Source: Facklamia miroungae (GTDB lineage Bacteria > Bacillota > Bacilli > Lactobacillales > Aerococcaceae). From it: a stretch of DNA of 64,000 nucleotides. Within the stretch, counting starts at the first letter, position 1; each line of letters begins with the position of its first letter. A program made the position numbers and the translations under genes. This document shows positions 27,284-37,156 of the stretch, piece by piece. The stretch is taken from the NCBI RefSeq assembly GCF_012396555.1, contig NZ_JAAXPS010000008.1, positions 1 to 64,000 on the forward strand, read 5' to 3'. The notes under the pieces are model-generated. The model was not told where the DNA came from. It ran no database searches and saw only the letters and a list, made by a program, of their open reading frames with translations.

Positions 27284-27715
27284 GTGCTAATTGGAGAATA
27301 TCAACATAATATCGATACCAAAGGCCGCTTGATCATGCCTGCTAAGTTTCGTCCGGATCTCGGAACGAGTTTTATTGTTACGAGAGGACTGGATGGATGT
27401 TTATTTGGTTATCCCAGAAGTTCTTGGGATTCTATTGAAGAAAAATTAAAGCAATTACCTCTTGCAAAAAAAGATGCACGTAAGTTTGCTCGTTTTTTCT
27501 ATTCAGCTGCCACTGAAGTAGAAATTGATAAACAAGGACGAATTAACTTACCTAAAAATCTACTGGAGTTTGCTAAGATTGATAAGGAATGTCGTGTGAT
27601 TGGCGTATCAGACCGTATCGAAATTTGGAGCAGTGAACTTTGGGAAGATTTTGCAATCGATGCTGAGGAAAATTTTGAAACGATTGCAGAAGAAATGATT
27701 GATTTTGGATTTTAA
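27284..27715 (+). CDS. mraZ: Transcriptional regulator MraZ
   Basis: MraZ is a DNA-binding AbrB-like protein that controls its own division operon. The 143 residues contain two SpoVT/AbrB-type repeats: [20 protein letters not shown] at the start and [18 protein letters not shown] near residue 80. Both carry the conserved D-x-K/Q-G-R. GTG start follows GGAGAGG. The triple box just upstream is its expected target. Confidence 0.96.
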   Translation: MLIGEYQHNIDTKGRLIMPAKFRPDLGTSFIVTRGLDGCLFGYPRSSWDSIEEKLKQLPLAKKDARKFARFFYSAATEVEIDKQGRINLPKNLLEFAKIDKECRVIGVSDRIEIWSSELWEDFAIDAEENFETIAEEMIDFGF

Positions 27716-27735
27716 AGTGTAAATGGGGTGACTGA

Positions 27736-28680
27736 ATGACGTTTAAACACGAAACAGTTTTGTTGAAAGAAACAATTGATGGATTAGATGTCAATCCGAA
27801 TGGTACCTATGTTGACTGTACACTAGGAGGAGCAGGTCATGCTCACTATCTTTTGAGTCTTCTTTCTGAACGCGGTCATTTATTAGCGTTCGATCAAGAC
27901 CAATTAGCTATTAAAAATGCTAAGAAAACTTTGGAAGAAGAGGTTTTACAAGGTAAAGTCACATTTTTTGAAAGAAATTTTCGTGAATTAGAGTCAGCGC
28001 TAGCAGAAAAATCAATTCTTTTAGTGGATGGGATTTACTATGACCTAGGTGTGTCCTCGCCACAATTAGATATTGCTGAAAGAGGGTTTTCATATCATCA
28101 AACTGCTAGATTAGATATGCGGATGGATCAAAGACAGTCTTTAGATGCTTATGAAATAGTTAATCATTGGGATTATAATGACTTGGTCCGGATTATTTTC
28201 CGTTATGGTGAAGAAAAATTTGCTAAACGAATTGCAAGAAAAATCGAACAGGAACGAGAAAAAGCACCTATTGAAACGACAACAGGTTTGGCTGAAATAA
28301 TTAAAGAAGCTATCCCTGCCGCGACACGACGTACGGGTGGACATCCAGCTAAGCGTACATTTCAAGCGATTCGTATTGCTGTAAATGATGAATTAGGGGC
28401 GGTTGAAACTTCGATTGAGCAAGGACTAAAATTATTAAAAATAGGTGGTAGGATGGCGGTCATCACTTTCCATTCTTTAGAAGATCGTTTAGTGAAACAA
28501 ATGTTTAAACAAGTTTCAGCTTTACCAGAAACGCCTCGCAATTTACCGGTATTTACTAATCAACAGCCAGAATTTCAATTAGTCAATCGAAAACCAATTC
28601 TTCCTTCACCAGAAGAATTAGCAGAAAATAACCGGTCTAGATCAGCAAAATTAAGAATTATTGAACGAGTAAGCATGTAA
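27736..28680 (+). CDS. rsmH: 16S rRNA (cytosine-1402 N4)-methyltransferase
   Basis: RsmH (MraW) methylates C1402 in the ribosomal decoding centre. The 314-residue protein has the SAM motif [29 protein letters not shown], the RMD motif in ARLDMRMDQ, and [16 protein letters not shown] near the C terminus. Its place between mraZ and ftsL is conserved in most bacteria. ATG follows a GGGG ribosome site 20 bases after the mraZ stop. Confidence 0.97.
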   Translation: MTFKHETVLLKETIDGLDVNPNGTYVDCTLGGAGHAHYLLSLLSERGHLLAFDQDQLAIKNAKKTLEEEVLQGKVTFFERNFRELESALAEKSILLVDGIYYDLGVSSPQLDIAERGFSYHQTARLDMRMDQRQSLDAYEIVNHWDYNDLVRIIFRYGEEKFAKRIARKIEQEREKAPIETTTGLAEIIKEAIPAATRRTGGHPAKRTFQAIRIAVNDELGAVETSIEQGLKLLKIGGRMAVITFHSLEDRLVKQMFKQVSALPETPRNLPVFTNQQPEFQLVNRKPILPSPEELAENNRSRSAKLRIIERVSM

Positions 28681-28704
28681 ACTTGGGTAAGGGGGTTAGC
28701 GAAT

Positions 28705-29151
28705 GTGGTTAAAAATTATCAAAAAAAGAATTATTATCAAGAACCTATTGAAGCTCAATCGCTAACAATTAATTCACTAAATATATATGAGGGCTCCGCC
28801 GTTCGGAAAATAGAAGAATGGGCTCCTTTACCTAAAAACAATCAAAATGACGAACCTAATCAGATAAGTACCTCTAAGCAAGTATTATCATTGAACCGTA
28901 TATTAATTGTTTTTTCTCTTTTTATTATAATCGGTTGTTCTTTTGCGAATTTATATCTTCGTTGGCAGGTAAATCAGGCCAACCAAGAAATTCAAAAAAT
29001 CCAAAGCGTAGAAGCAGATTTAATTAAAGAAACGGAAATGTTAATGATTGAGAAAGCAGAAAATTTGAAGTTTGAAAATATTAAGGCAGTTGCGGAAGCA
29101 AATGGTATGAAAGCTGAGCGGGATCGTGTAAAGGATATCGATCAACAATGA
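28705..29151 (+). CDS. ftsL: Cell division protein FtsL
   Basis: A 148-residue bitopic protein: an acidic/polar cytoplasmic tail of about 68 residues, a transmembrane helix (RILIVFSLFIIIGCSFANLY, near residue 70-89) and an extracellular coiled coil to the end. Position between rsmH and the class B PBP gene identifies it as FtsL, which with DivIB and DivIC activates septal synthesis. GTG start follows AAGGGGG. An ATG two bases upstream opens a different, short frame. It overlaps the PBP gene by four bases. Confidence 0.88.
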   Translation: MVKNYQKKNYYQEPIEAQSLTINSLNIYEGSAVRKIEEWAPLPKNNQNDEPNQISTSKQVLSLNRILIVFSLFIIIGCSFANLYLRWQVNQANQEIQKIQSVEADLIKETEMLMIEKAENLKFENIKAVAEANGMKAERDRVKDIDQQ

Positions 29152-30854
29152 AAAATAATAATCAAGTAGAATCAAATCAGGGTTATAATTTATTCTTTTT
29201 ATCTATTGTTGTTATATGCACAGGGTTAATATTGATTGGACGAATGACACAAATTGGGCTTTTCAAACAGGTTAATGGTGTCAATTTGATGGATCAAAAA
29301 ATTCAAACAGATAATGGAAGTAGTATTGCCAAAGCAAAAAGAGGCACAATTTATGACCAATTTGGTCAGCCGATTGCGATGGATACTACTTCTTATTCTA
29401 TGTATGCTGTTTTAAATGCGGACTGGGCAGATGGTGAAACAGTAAAAGATATTGATTATACAGCAAGCATTCTTTCAAAATATATTGATCTACCGCGTGA
29501 AACGATTTGGACTTTGTTAAATAAAAAGGATGTCAACCAAATTGAGTTCGGTTCAGCTTCTAAAAATTTGTCAGCCCAAACTAAATTAGCAATAGAAGCT
29601 GAAAACTTGCCTGGTATTTTCTTTACGGGTCAAGTTAGTCGCTATTATTTTAATGATTATTTTGCTTCACATTTGGTAGGCTACGCTGAAAATATCAATA
29701 GTTCAGATGCTTCAAATTCTATACTTGAGGGCGCGATGGGAGTAGAAGCGGCATACAATGATGTTTTATCCGGCGAAAGAGAAAAAGAAGGATCAGCAAA
29801 AACAGGAAAAGATCTTTTAGGTAGCGATATTTATTTAACTCTTGATAGTCGTATTCAAAATCAAACAGAAACGGTTTTAGATAAGACTTTTAAGAAGTAT
29901 TCACCAGAGTCGATGGGGGCTTATCTGGTCGATCTTGAGTCTGGAAAACTATTAACTTCTGCTCAACGCCCTTCATTTAATTTAAACACTAGAGAGGGTA
30001 TTGATGATCTCTGGCAAAATTTATTGGTTGAAACAGCCAATGAACCTGGATCAACAATTAAAATTTTAACCATGGCTAAAGCTAAAGAAAAAGGCGTCTT
30101 TCAACCCGGTGAAACGTTCCTATCCGGGAAGGTAAATGTATATGATCGTGAAGTGCGTGATCATAATCAATATGGTTGGGGACAAATATCTTTTGAAGAT
30201 GGTTTTATTCGTTCTTCCAACGTGGCGATGGTTGACTTAGTTAATCGAATGGGAGATCAGGTCTGGGTTGAGGAATTAAAAAAATTCGGTTTTGGTGTAA
30301 GTACAAATAGTAGATTAGCTAACGAGAACCCTGGTAGTTTAGATTTCACCTATCCCATTTCACGTATTATGTCGGGATTTGGTCAAGCATTTTCAGCAAC
30401 TCCTATTCAACTTATGCAAGCTTATAGTTCAATTGCTAATCATGGAGAAATGATGAAAATTCAATACATTGATCACATTGCTGGTTCTCAAAATGGCTAT
30501 CAAAAGCAAAGTTTGGGCCAGGTAGTTGATCCCCAAGTCACCCCTTATATACTTGATTTGATGGTAAGAGCAGTTGAAGATCCAGAGGGAACTTCAAGGC
30601 CCTTTAAATCGGATCTAGTTAAAGTAGCGGCTAAAACAGGTACTGCTGAAATTGGAAGTGCAGAAGGTTTGGGCTATCTAACGGGTCGAAATAATTATTT
30701 TTACTCTGTGATCAGCTTTTTCCCAGCTGAAAAACCGAAATACATGCTCTATTTATTTATTAAGCGACCACAAAATGATCATGGTATATATGGGACGCAA
30801 ATGCTATCGGAGGTATTCCATCCAATGTTAGAATCAATACTAATCAACCAATAG
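29148..30854 (+). CDS. pbpB: Division-specific class B penicillin-binding protein (PBP2x/PBP2B type)
   Basis: This transpeptidase cross-links septal peptidoglycan with FtsW. The 568 residues comprise an N-terminal membrane helix, a dimerisation domain (GTIYDQFGQPIAMD) and a transpeptidase domain. The active-site serine is Ser302 (STIK); SSN is at 356-358 and KTG at 496-498. The chain ends about 70 residues after KTG. The two C-terminal PASTA domains usual for Firmicutes PBP2x/PBP2B are absent. It overlaps ftsL by four bases. Confidence 0.93.
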   Translation: MKNNNQVESNQGYNLFFLSIVVICTGLILIGRMTQIGLFKQVNGVNLMDQKIQTDNGSSIAKAKRGTIYDQFGQPIAMDTTSYSMYAVLNADWADGETVKDIDYTASILSKYIDLPRETIWTLLNKKDVNQIEFGSASKNLSAQTKLAIEAENLPGIFFTGQVSRYYFNDYFASHLVGYAENINSSDASNSILEGAMGVEAAYNDVLSGEREKEGSAKTGKDLLGSDIYLTLDSRIQNQTETVLDKTFKKYSPESMGAYLVDLESGKLLTSAQRPSFNLNTREGIDDLWQNLLVETANEPGSTIKILTMAKAKEKGVFQPGETFLSGKVNVYDREVRDHNQYGWGQISFEDGFIRSSNVAMVDLVNRMGDQVWVEELKKFGFGVSTNSRLANENPGSLDFTYPISRIMSGFGQAFSATPIQLMQAYSSIANHGEMMKIQYIDHIAGSQNGYQKQSLGQVVDPQVTPYILDLMVRAVEDPEGTSRPFKSDLVKVAAKTGTAEIGSAEGLGYLTGRNNYFYSVISFFPAEKPKYMLYLFIKRPQNDHGIYGTQMLSEVFHPMLESILINQ

Positions 30855-30869
30855 AAAGAAGGGTACAAG

Positions 30870-32378
30870 ATGCAAGTCAAAGAGTTAATATCCGTCTTAA
30901 TTAATTACCAAACAGCAGGCGATCTTAATTTAGATAAAGCGGTGGTGGATATAACTAATGATAGTCGGAAGGTTGTTGAACAAGGAGCTTTTATTGCAAT
31001 TAAGGGAGAGCGTTTTGATGGACATTCGATTATTAGCCAACTTATCAAGCAGAAATTATCACTTATTGTGGCTGAGTTTTTTTCTTCTGAGCAACTTCAA
31101 TTAGCAGAAAAACTAAAGGTAACGCTCGTTAAAGTTCCTTCTACCTATCGAGCGCAAGCAATCTTGTCTCATCAGTTTTTTGGTCGACCATCTAGCCAAC
31201 TTCCGCTTGTAGCTGTTACTGGAACGAATGGAAAAACAACAACCACGCATTTGATCTCTCAATTATTAGAATTACTAGGACATCAAACAGGTGTGATTGG
31301 AACTTTACATTATAAAATAGGCAAACGAGAAATACCCTCTATCAATACTACTCCAGAAGCAGTTAGCTTACAAAGGTATTATAAAGAGATGGTTGATGAG
31401 AAATGTAGTGATATAATCATTGAGGCTTCCTCTCACGCACTGGCCTTAGGACGATTGTGGTATACGGATGTTGATTGTGCAATATTTACGAACCTCACGC
31501 GCGAACATTTGGACTTCCATAAAACGATGGATCAATACGCTTATGCAAAAAGTTTGCTGTTCGCTCAATTGGGGCAAAATTTTCATCAAGGTAAACCACG
31601 TCTCGCGATAGTTAACCAGGATGATCCCTATGCGAATGTAATGGCAAAAGCAACAAGCGCAGAGCTGGTTACCTATAGTATGAAAGATAAAAATGCGACC
31701 GTATATGCTGATCACGTTCATTTAGAAGGAGCTATCCAAAGGTTTAATTTACATTTTAAAAATAAAACATTTCAAGTCTCGTTGTCTATGATTGGTGCTT
31801 ATAATGTGATGAACTTTATGGCAGCTTTTCTATGTTTAACCATGTATTATGGTTACTCAGCAGATCAAATTGTTAATTTAACCCATAAACTTCAGGGTAT
31901 ACCAGGTAGAATGCAAGTTATTGATAAAGGACAAAATTACCGTGTAGTCATTGATTTCGCACACACTCCTGATGCTTTAGAAAATGTTTTAAGTGAATTA
32001 AAAGAAGATTCACAGGGGAAATTACGTGTATTATTTGGCCATTCAGGTGGTAATCGAGATTCTGCTGCAAGGCCTGATTTGGGAGATATACTATTTAACT
32101 GGTCGGATGAGTTAGTTTTTACTGCAGATAATCCAAGACATGAACCGGTTAGAAAGATTGTTTCTGAAATGGTGAGAGACCATGAAGAGATCCCCTACAT
32201 TTTAATAGAGGATCGCAAAGAAGCAATTCGATATATGATAAATCAAGCCGAAGAAGGAGACACACTTCTTTTTGCTGGCAAAGGTGGAGAGGCTTACCAA
32301 GTGATTGGAGATGAGTACTTACCTTACAATGAAATCGCAATTGTAGAAGAGGAGTTAGAAAACAAATGGAAAATATGA
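30870..32378 (+). CDS. murE: UDP-N-acetylmuramoyl-tripeptide synthetase (MurE)
   Basis: MurE adds the third, diamino acid residue to the wall precursor. The 502-residue Mur ligase has the P-loop TGTNGKTTT, the central-domain TNLTREHLDFH (with the Lys-carbamate region nearby) and a C-terminal domain with ADNPRHEP. The DNPR sequence matches the motif of meso-diaminopimelate-adding MurE enzymes, whereas the lysine enzyme of S. aureus has DNPA. The wall type is therefore probably DAP, but this is inference. mraY starts 13 bases inside its end. Confidence 0.93.
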   Translation: MQVKELISVLINYQTAGDLNLDKAVVDITNDSRKVVEQGAFIAIKGERFDGHSIISQLIKQKLSLIVAEFFSSEQLQLAEKLKVTLVKVPSTYRAQAILSHQFFGRPSSQLPLVAVTGTNGKTTTTHLISQLLELLGHQTGVIGTLHYKIGKREIPSINTTPEAVSLQRYYKEMVDEKCSDIIIEASSHALALGRLWYTDVDCAIFTNLTREHLDFHKTMDQYAYAKSLLFAQLGQNFHQGKPRLAIVNQDDPYANVMAKATSAELVTYSMKDKNATVYADHVHLEGAIQRFNLHFKNKTFQVSLSMIGAYNVMNFMAAFLCLTMYYGYSADQIVNLTHKLQGIPGRMQVIDKGQNYRVVIDFAHTPDALENVLSELKEDSQGKLRVLFGHSGGNRDSAARPDLGDILFNWSDELVFTADNPRHEPVRKIVSEMVRDHEEIPYILIEDRKEAIRYMINQAEEGDTLLFAGKGGEAYQVIGDEYLPYNEIAIVEEELENKWKI

Positions 32379-33325
32379 TGCAATTATTGATGGCTTTTGT
32401 AGGTTCGAGTCTTTTAACTTTAGCTTTAGTTCCTTTATTTATTCGCTTATTTATTAATAAGAAAATGGGTCAAGCCATTCGTGAAGAAGGACCTTCTTGG
32501 CATCAAGTGAAAACAGGCACCCCTACTATGGGTGGTACCGTTTTTATTTCTGTGTCGATTGTAATAACTTTTTTATTCGGTTGGTTATTTAATCTTTTAG
32601 ATCCTAATCTTTGGATGATTGGTTTAACGTGGTTATTTTTTGGTGGGATTGGTTTTGCGGATGATTTTATTTCAATTTTTACCGGCAAAAATGAGGGATT
32701 GACAGCTAAACAAAAGTTTTTACTCCAATTACTTTTTTCAGGAATAGTGATTATTGCTGGGTTCCTTTTAGGTAAAGCATTTGTCCTTCCGCTATTTTCA
32801 TTGAAAATAAGCCATTTAATTGTCGTAATTGCTTTTGCTTTCTTTTGGATCACAGGTTTTTCGAATGCTGTAAACTTAACGGATGGGTTAGATGGGTTGG
32901 CAACTGGGTTAAACATTATTGCCTATGGAGCTTATTTTATGTTAGCTGTACAAGAAGAACAAAGATCTATCGCCTTAGCTTGTTTGGTTATTGTAGCAAG
33001 TCTCTTATCCTTTTTAATTTTCAACCGTAAACCTGCTCAGATATTTATGGGGGATGTCGGCTCTTTAGCACTAGGAGCGGGTCTGGCAATCGTTTCTATT
33101 CTCTTAAACAATCCATGGTCACTATTAATCATTGGTTTTGTTTTTGTTATTGAGACACTGTCCGTTATTTTACAAGTTGCCTCATTTAAAACAAGAGGGA
33201 AAAGAATTTTCAAAATGTCGCCGATTCACCACCATTTTGAAATGGTCGGTTGGTCTGAAGAGCTAGTAGTGATTGTTTTTTGGATAGTGGGTTTACTTGC
33301 TAGCTTGCTCTATTTCATTTTATAA
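32366..33325 (+). CDS. mraY: Phospho-N-acetylmuramoyl-pentapeptide-transferase
   Basis: MraY moves phospho-MurNAc-pentapeptide to undecaprenyl phosphate, forming lipid I. The 319-residue membrane protein has about ten helices and the catalytic segments GTPTMGG, FADDFISI (DD), NLTDGLDGLATG, FMGDVGSLALG and MSPIHHHFE (HHH). It overlaps murE by 13 bases, and its ribosome site AGAGGAG is inside murE. Confidence 0.97.
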   Translation: MENMMQLLMAFVGSSLLTLALVPLFIRLFINKKMGQAIREEGPSWHQVKTGTPTMGGTVFISVSIVITFLFGWLFNLLDPNLWMIGLTWLFFGGIGFADDFISIFTGKNEGLTAKQKFLLQLLFSGIVIIAGFLLGKAFVLPLFSLKISHLIVVIAFAFFWITGFSNAVNLTDGLDGLATGLNIIAYGAYFMLAVQEEQRSIALACLVIVASLLSFLIFNRKPAQIFMGDVGSLALGAGLAIVSILLNNPWSLLIIGFVFVIETLSVILQVASFKTRGKRIFKMSPIHHHFEMVGWSEELVVIVFWIVGLLASLLYFIL

Positions 33326-33351
33326 TAGGTTTAATAAGTGAGAGAGTGTGA

Positions 33352-34734
33352 ATGTATATGACAAATAAATATGCCGGACAACAGGTCTTAGTGATGGGGT
33401 ATGCCTTAACTGGGAAAAGTGTTGTAAATTACTTACGAAAACAAAATGCTAAAATTACGCTCAATGACCGAGGGGACCTTTCCAAGGACCCGTCGGTTAA
33501 TTTGCTATTAAAGTCGGGAATTCGAGTGGTTGACGGAGGACATCCTCTTCAATTATTAGAAGAAATTGATTGGATTGTAAAAAATCCAGGCATTCCTTAT
33601 AACCTCGAAATTATTCAAGAAGCCATTCGAAGGAACATACCGATATATACGGATGTTGAATTAGCATATCGGGAGAGTTTAGCACCAATTATTGGAATTA
33701 CTGGTTCTAATGGGAAAACAACCACTACTTGTTTAACTCACCATCTTTTACAAGATGCTTGGAAAGGGAAGGTTGAATTAGCGGGAAATGTCGGCGTGGC
33801 TGCAATTGAAGTGGCTCAGAAAGTTAGTGAAGATGATCTGATTGTGATGGAACTTTCATCTTTTCAATTAATGGGGATTGAAACTTTTCACCCGCAGATA
33901 GCGGTTTTCACCAATATTTATTCAGCACATTTAGACTATCACGGGACGCGCGAAGAATATATCGCAGCTAAATTAAATTTAGTAAAACAAATGACTAAAG
34001 AAGATTATTTAGTATATAATGCAGATCAAGTTGAACTTGAAACTTGGTTAGAAGATTGCTCTGCAATTAAAGTGCCTTTTTCACGTCAGAAGATTGTGAC
34101 ATCAGGCGCGTATATCAAAGGACAATCTTTTTATTACCAAGATCAAGAAGTGGCGCCCATCCAGACCTTTAAATTACCGGGAGAACATAATCTTGAGAAT
34201 GCTCTTGCGGCTCTTGCAGTAGCTAAAATTAAAGGCGTTTCGAATGAGACGATTCGAGAGCGGTTATCAAGTTTTAAAGGCATTCGACATCGTATCCAAC
34301 CATTAGGAACAATCAACGGAATTGCCTTTTATAATGATTCTAAAGCGACTAATACGGTCGCAACAATTACCGCGCTTAAAAGTTTTGCTCAAGAAATAGT
34401 CTATATCGGTGGAGGCCTTGATCGCGGGAATGATTTTGCAGATTTGATTCCCTATTTAAAAAATATTAAAGCTGCTTTTTTATATGGGGAATCTAAAGAA
34501 AAAATGCAAATAGATTTTACAACGGCTGGAGTAGAAAATATATTCTTATTAAAAAATTTAGACCAAGCCAGTCAAGAAGCAATTAACTATGCACGAGAAG
34601 GGCAGGTTGTCTTATTTTCACCCGCTTGTGCTTCGTGGGATCAATTTGATAATTTCGAAATCAGAGGTGATCGATTTATAGACCAAGTCGAATCTTTTCG
34701 AAGGCGAGTAGAAGAAGGAGAATTTAATGAATAA
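33352..34734 (+). CDS. murD: UDP-N-acetylmuramoylalanine--D-glutamate ligase
   Basis: MurD adds D-glutamate to UDP-MurNAc-L-Ala. The 460 residues have a Rossmann-like N-terminal domain (VLVMGYALTGKSVVNYL), the P-loop TGSNGKTTT, and HLDYHGTREEY and NDSKATN further on. The ATG follows a GAGAG ribosome site; an alternative ATG lies two codons later. It overlaps murG by eight bases, so the products are made together. Confidence 0.97.
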   Translation: MYMTNKYAGQQVLVMGYALTGKSVVNYLRKQNAKITLNDRGDLSKDPSVNLLLKSGIRVVDGGHPLQLLEEIDWIVKNPGIPYNLEIIQEAIRRNIPIYTDVELAYRESLAPIIGITGSNGKTTTTCLTHHLLQDAWKGKVELAGNVGVAAIEVAQKVSEDDLIVMELSSFQLMGIETFHPQIAVFTNIYSAHLDYHGTREEYIAAKLNLVKQMTKEDYLVYNADQVELETWLEDCSAIKVPFSRQKIVTSGAYIKGQSFYYQDQEVAPIQTFKLPGEHNLENALAALAVAKIKGVSNETIRERLSSFKGIRHRIQPLGTINGIAFYNDSKATNTVATITALKSFAQEIVYIGGGLDRGNDFADLIPYLKNIKAAFLYGESKEKMQIDFTTAGVENIFLLKNLDQASQEAINYAREGQVVLFSPACASWDQFDNFEIRGDRFIDQVESFRRRVEEGEFNE

Positions 34735-35839
34735 AGTGAAACGAATTGTTCTCTCTGGAGGGGGAACGGGCGGACATATCTATCCGGCTTTAGCCTTGTA
34801 TCGTGCTTTAAAAACCAAAGGAGATATTGAGGTTCTTTATATCGGAACGAATAAAGGATTAGAATCAAAGTTAGTTCCTCAAGAAGGTATTCCATTTGAA
34901 GCCGTTGAAATTACCGGTTTGAAACGTTCGTTAAGTATCGATAATCTGAAACTGATCTATAAGTTATTTAACTCAACACGCAAGGCAAAGAAATTGATCC
35001 GTGATTTTCAGCCTGATATCGTATTGGGAACGGGCGGCTATGTATGCGGACCCGTTTTGTTAGCTGCTAGTAGACTTAAAATTCCAACGATGATTCATGA
35101 ACAAAATTCAGTAGCTGGCATCACGAATAAGTTTTTGGCTCGTTTCGTTAATCGAATAGCTGTTTGTTTTGAAGAGGCGGAGAGTCAATTTGGTAAATAT
35201 CAAAATAAAGTAGTGCTTACTGGGAACCCAAGAGGGCAGGAAGTAATTGCTACACCTCGCATACCAAATGGGTTATCTGAACAGTTTGGATTGAGGGATG
35301 ATCAACCTACCGTATTAGTATTTGGCGGTTCACGAGGAGCACCAGCCATTAACCAAGCAGGGATTAAAGCCTTAGAGAATTGGTTAGCAGCCAATTATCA
35401 AGTTATAATTGCTACAGGCCAAAGCCATTTCCAACAACTAGAACACGAAGCACTTGGTCGAATTAATAACAGTACTAATGTACGAATTGTGCCTTATATC
35501 GATAACATGCCAAGCGTTTTTCAAGCCATTGACCTTGTTGTTTGTCGTGCTGGAGCTACGACTTTGACAGAGTTAACTGCTTTAGGATTACCTAGTATCT
35601 TAATACCGAGTCCGTATGTGACCAATAACCATCAAGAACACAATGCATTGTCGTTAGTTAATCAAAATGCAGCCGTGATGATAAAGGAACAAGATCTCAA
35701 TGGACAGACATTGTTTGAAGCTGTGAATAACAAGATGCTAGAGCCTAAATCTCTAGAAGCAATGGGGAAAGCAGCTGCAAAAATAGGGATTGGTGATGCA
35801 AGTGAGCGTATTATTCAAGTGATGAATGAGATAATTTAA
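34727..35839 (+). CDS. murG: UDP-N-acetylglucosamine--lipid I GlcNAc-transferase
   Basis: MurG adds GlcNAc to lipid I on the inner membrane face, giving lipid II, the later substrate of MurT-GatD. The 370-residue GT28 glycosyltransferase has the N-terminal glycine-rich loop SGGGTGGHIYPALAL, GTGGYVCGPVLLA, VFGGSRGAPAIN and the sugar-nucleotide region CRAGATTLTELTALG. AGAAGGAG lies before the ATG within murD. Confidence 0.97.
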   Translation: MNKVKRIVLSGGGTGGHIYPALALYRALKTKGDIEVLYIGTNKGLESKLVPQEGIPFEAVEITGLKRSLSIDNLKLIYKLFNSTRKAKKLIRDFQPDIVLGTGGYVCGPVLLAASRLKIPTMIHEQNSVAGITNKFLARFVNRIAVCFEEAESQFGKYQNKVVLTGNPRGQEVIATPRIPNGLSEQFGLRDDQPTVLVFGGSRGAPAINQAGIKALENWLAANYQVIIATGQSHFQQLEHEALGRINNSTNVRIVPYIDNMPSVFQAIDLVVCRAGATTLTELTALGLPSILIPSPYVTNNHQEHNALSLVNQNAAVMIKEQDLNGQTLFEAVNNKMLEPKSLEAMGKAAAKIGIGDASERIIQVMNEII

Positions 35840-35866
35840 AAGCTTTTTAGTGAAAGGAGGAATAGG

Positions 35867-37024
35867 ATGGCTAATTATCGGTTACCAGATAAACGTCTTA
35901 ATCAGCAAAATCGAAAAACAATTTCAGATAGACAAAATCAGCCGATTACCGCTCCTATGGGAAACTATCGTTTAGACTCTGAAGGCAAACCTATTCTCCC
36001 TACCGCTTTTAACCAGCAATTATCAGAACCAGAAAATAATCGTTCATCAAAAATTTATTCATTAAATGATTATCGCAATAATGACCAAACGCAAGTTGTC
36101 CGACCAAGAGCTAATAGAGACCAACCCTTCAACAGCTCACTTTCGATGAATTATCGGACAGATAATAGGTATAATCACCCTTCTGATCAAACGTTTAACC
36201 AATCTGGACAAAGATGGAATCAAAAAATTAAAAAAACTTTAAACGGGTGGAAAAATACCACTCCTACTTCATTAACGAGTAATTTTCCAAAAGGGAAGAG
36301 TAAAATTTTCATTCTCTTTATATTTATTTACACCATTATGATCTGGTCTGGATGGCAAATTTTACCCTTTGATAACGTGAATACTTTGCGTATCTCGGGA
36401 AATGAAATGGTCCAAGTTGAGGCTATCTTAAAAGGTGTGTCTATTCATTCAATGGATAAAGTGGATAAAATTTTAAAGTGGCGTAAGGACATTGAAAAGC
36501 ATATTTTGGCTAATAATCCTTTGCTAGAAGATGTGCGCATTACACGTGAAAACTGGCGGGCATTAGACATTATTGTTAAGGAACATCAGATTGTAGGAAT
36601 CTATCAATTAAATAATAAGACTTATGCTCTACTCAGTAATGGATTGACTTCTGATGAGGTGTTAAGCCAAAGTCAACTCATTGAAGCACAAGTTGATCGA
36701 CTACCTTTGGTTGAGGGAAACTACTCTGAACTAGCGCTTAAACAACTAGCGTCAGCTTTAAGACAAATGGATCCACTAGTCCTTGAAAAAATAGCAAGAA
36801 TCAACCCCTCCTCAAAGCCAGGTAAAGAGGGATATATTGAAATTAAAATGAAAGATGGTAATCTAGTTAAAGCAGTCAGCACAACGGTAGCAGAGAAAAT
36901 GAATTATTATCCGAAAATATTAGATCAATTAAATGATCGAAAGGGTATAATTGATCTTGAGGTAGGAGCCTACTTCACGCCTGATAATAGTGAAACTAAT
37001 TCGGTCAAGCTTAACAATAATTAA
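35867..37024 (+). CDS. divIB: Cell division protein DivIB/FtsQ
   Basis: A 385-residue bitopic division protein that binds FtsL and DivIC. It has a long polar, Asn/Gln/Arg-rich cytoplasmic tail of about 140 residues, one transmembrane helix (IFILFIFIYTIMIWSGW) and an outside POTRA domain starting DNVNTLRISGNEMV, then the beta domain. The cytoplasmic part repeats the pattern NYR-L/T-D. AAAGGAGG precedes the ATG. It is 27 bases after murG. Confidence 0.92.
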   Translation: MANYRLPDKRLNQQNRKTISDRQNQPITAPMGNYRLDSEGKPILPTAFNQQLSEPENNRSSKIYSLNDYRNNDQTQVVRPRANRDQPFNSSLSMNYRTDNRYNHPSDQTFNQSGQRWNQKIKKTLNGWKNTTPTSLTSNFPKGKSKIFILFIFIYTIMIWSGWQILPFDNVNTLRISGNEMVQVEAILKGVSIHSMDKVDKILKWRKDIEKHILANNPLLEDVRITRENWRALDIIVKEHQIVGIYQLNNKTYALLSNGLTSDEVLSQSQLIEAQVDRLPLVEGNYSELALKQLASALRQMDPLVLEKIARINPSSKPGKEGYIEIKMKDGNLVKAVSTTVAEKMNYYPKILDQLNDRKGIIDLEVGAYFTPDNSETNSVKLNNN

Positions 37025-37070
37025 GATAAGTATGATTACGAATTGATAACAAGGGCTTCTTTTAATTTCA

Positions 37071-37097
37071 TTGACATTATTGATATGTTAATATAAA
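37071..37097 (+). promoter_or_regulatory. Candidate promoter of ftsA-ftsZ
   Basis: A consensus TTGACA (37071-37076) and TATAAA (37092-37097) lie in the 132-base gap before ftsA. The spacer is only 15 bases, so the promoter would be weak or needs an alternative -10 box. Confidence 0.45.
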
Positions 37098-37156
37098 AGT
37101 AATATAACGTGATAAATACTCATGTTTTGGGTAAATGAAGGGGGTTCATCACCTGG

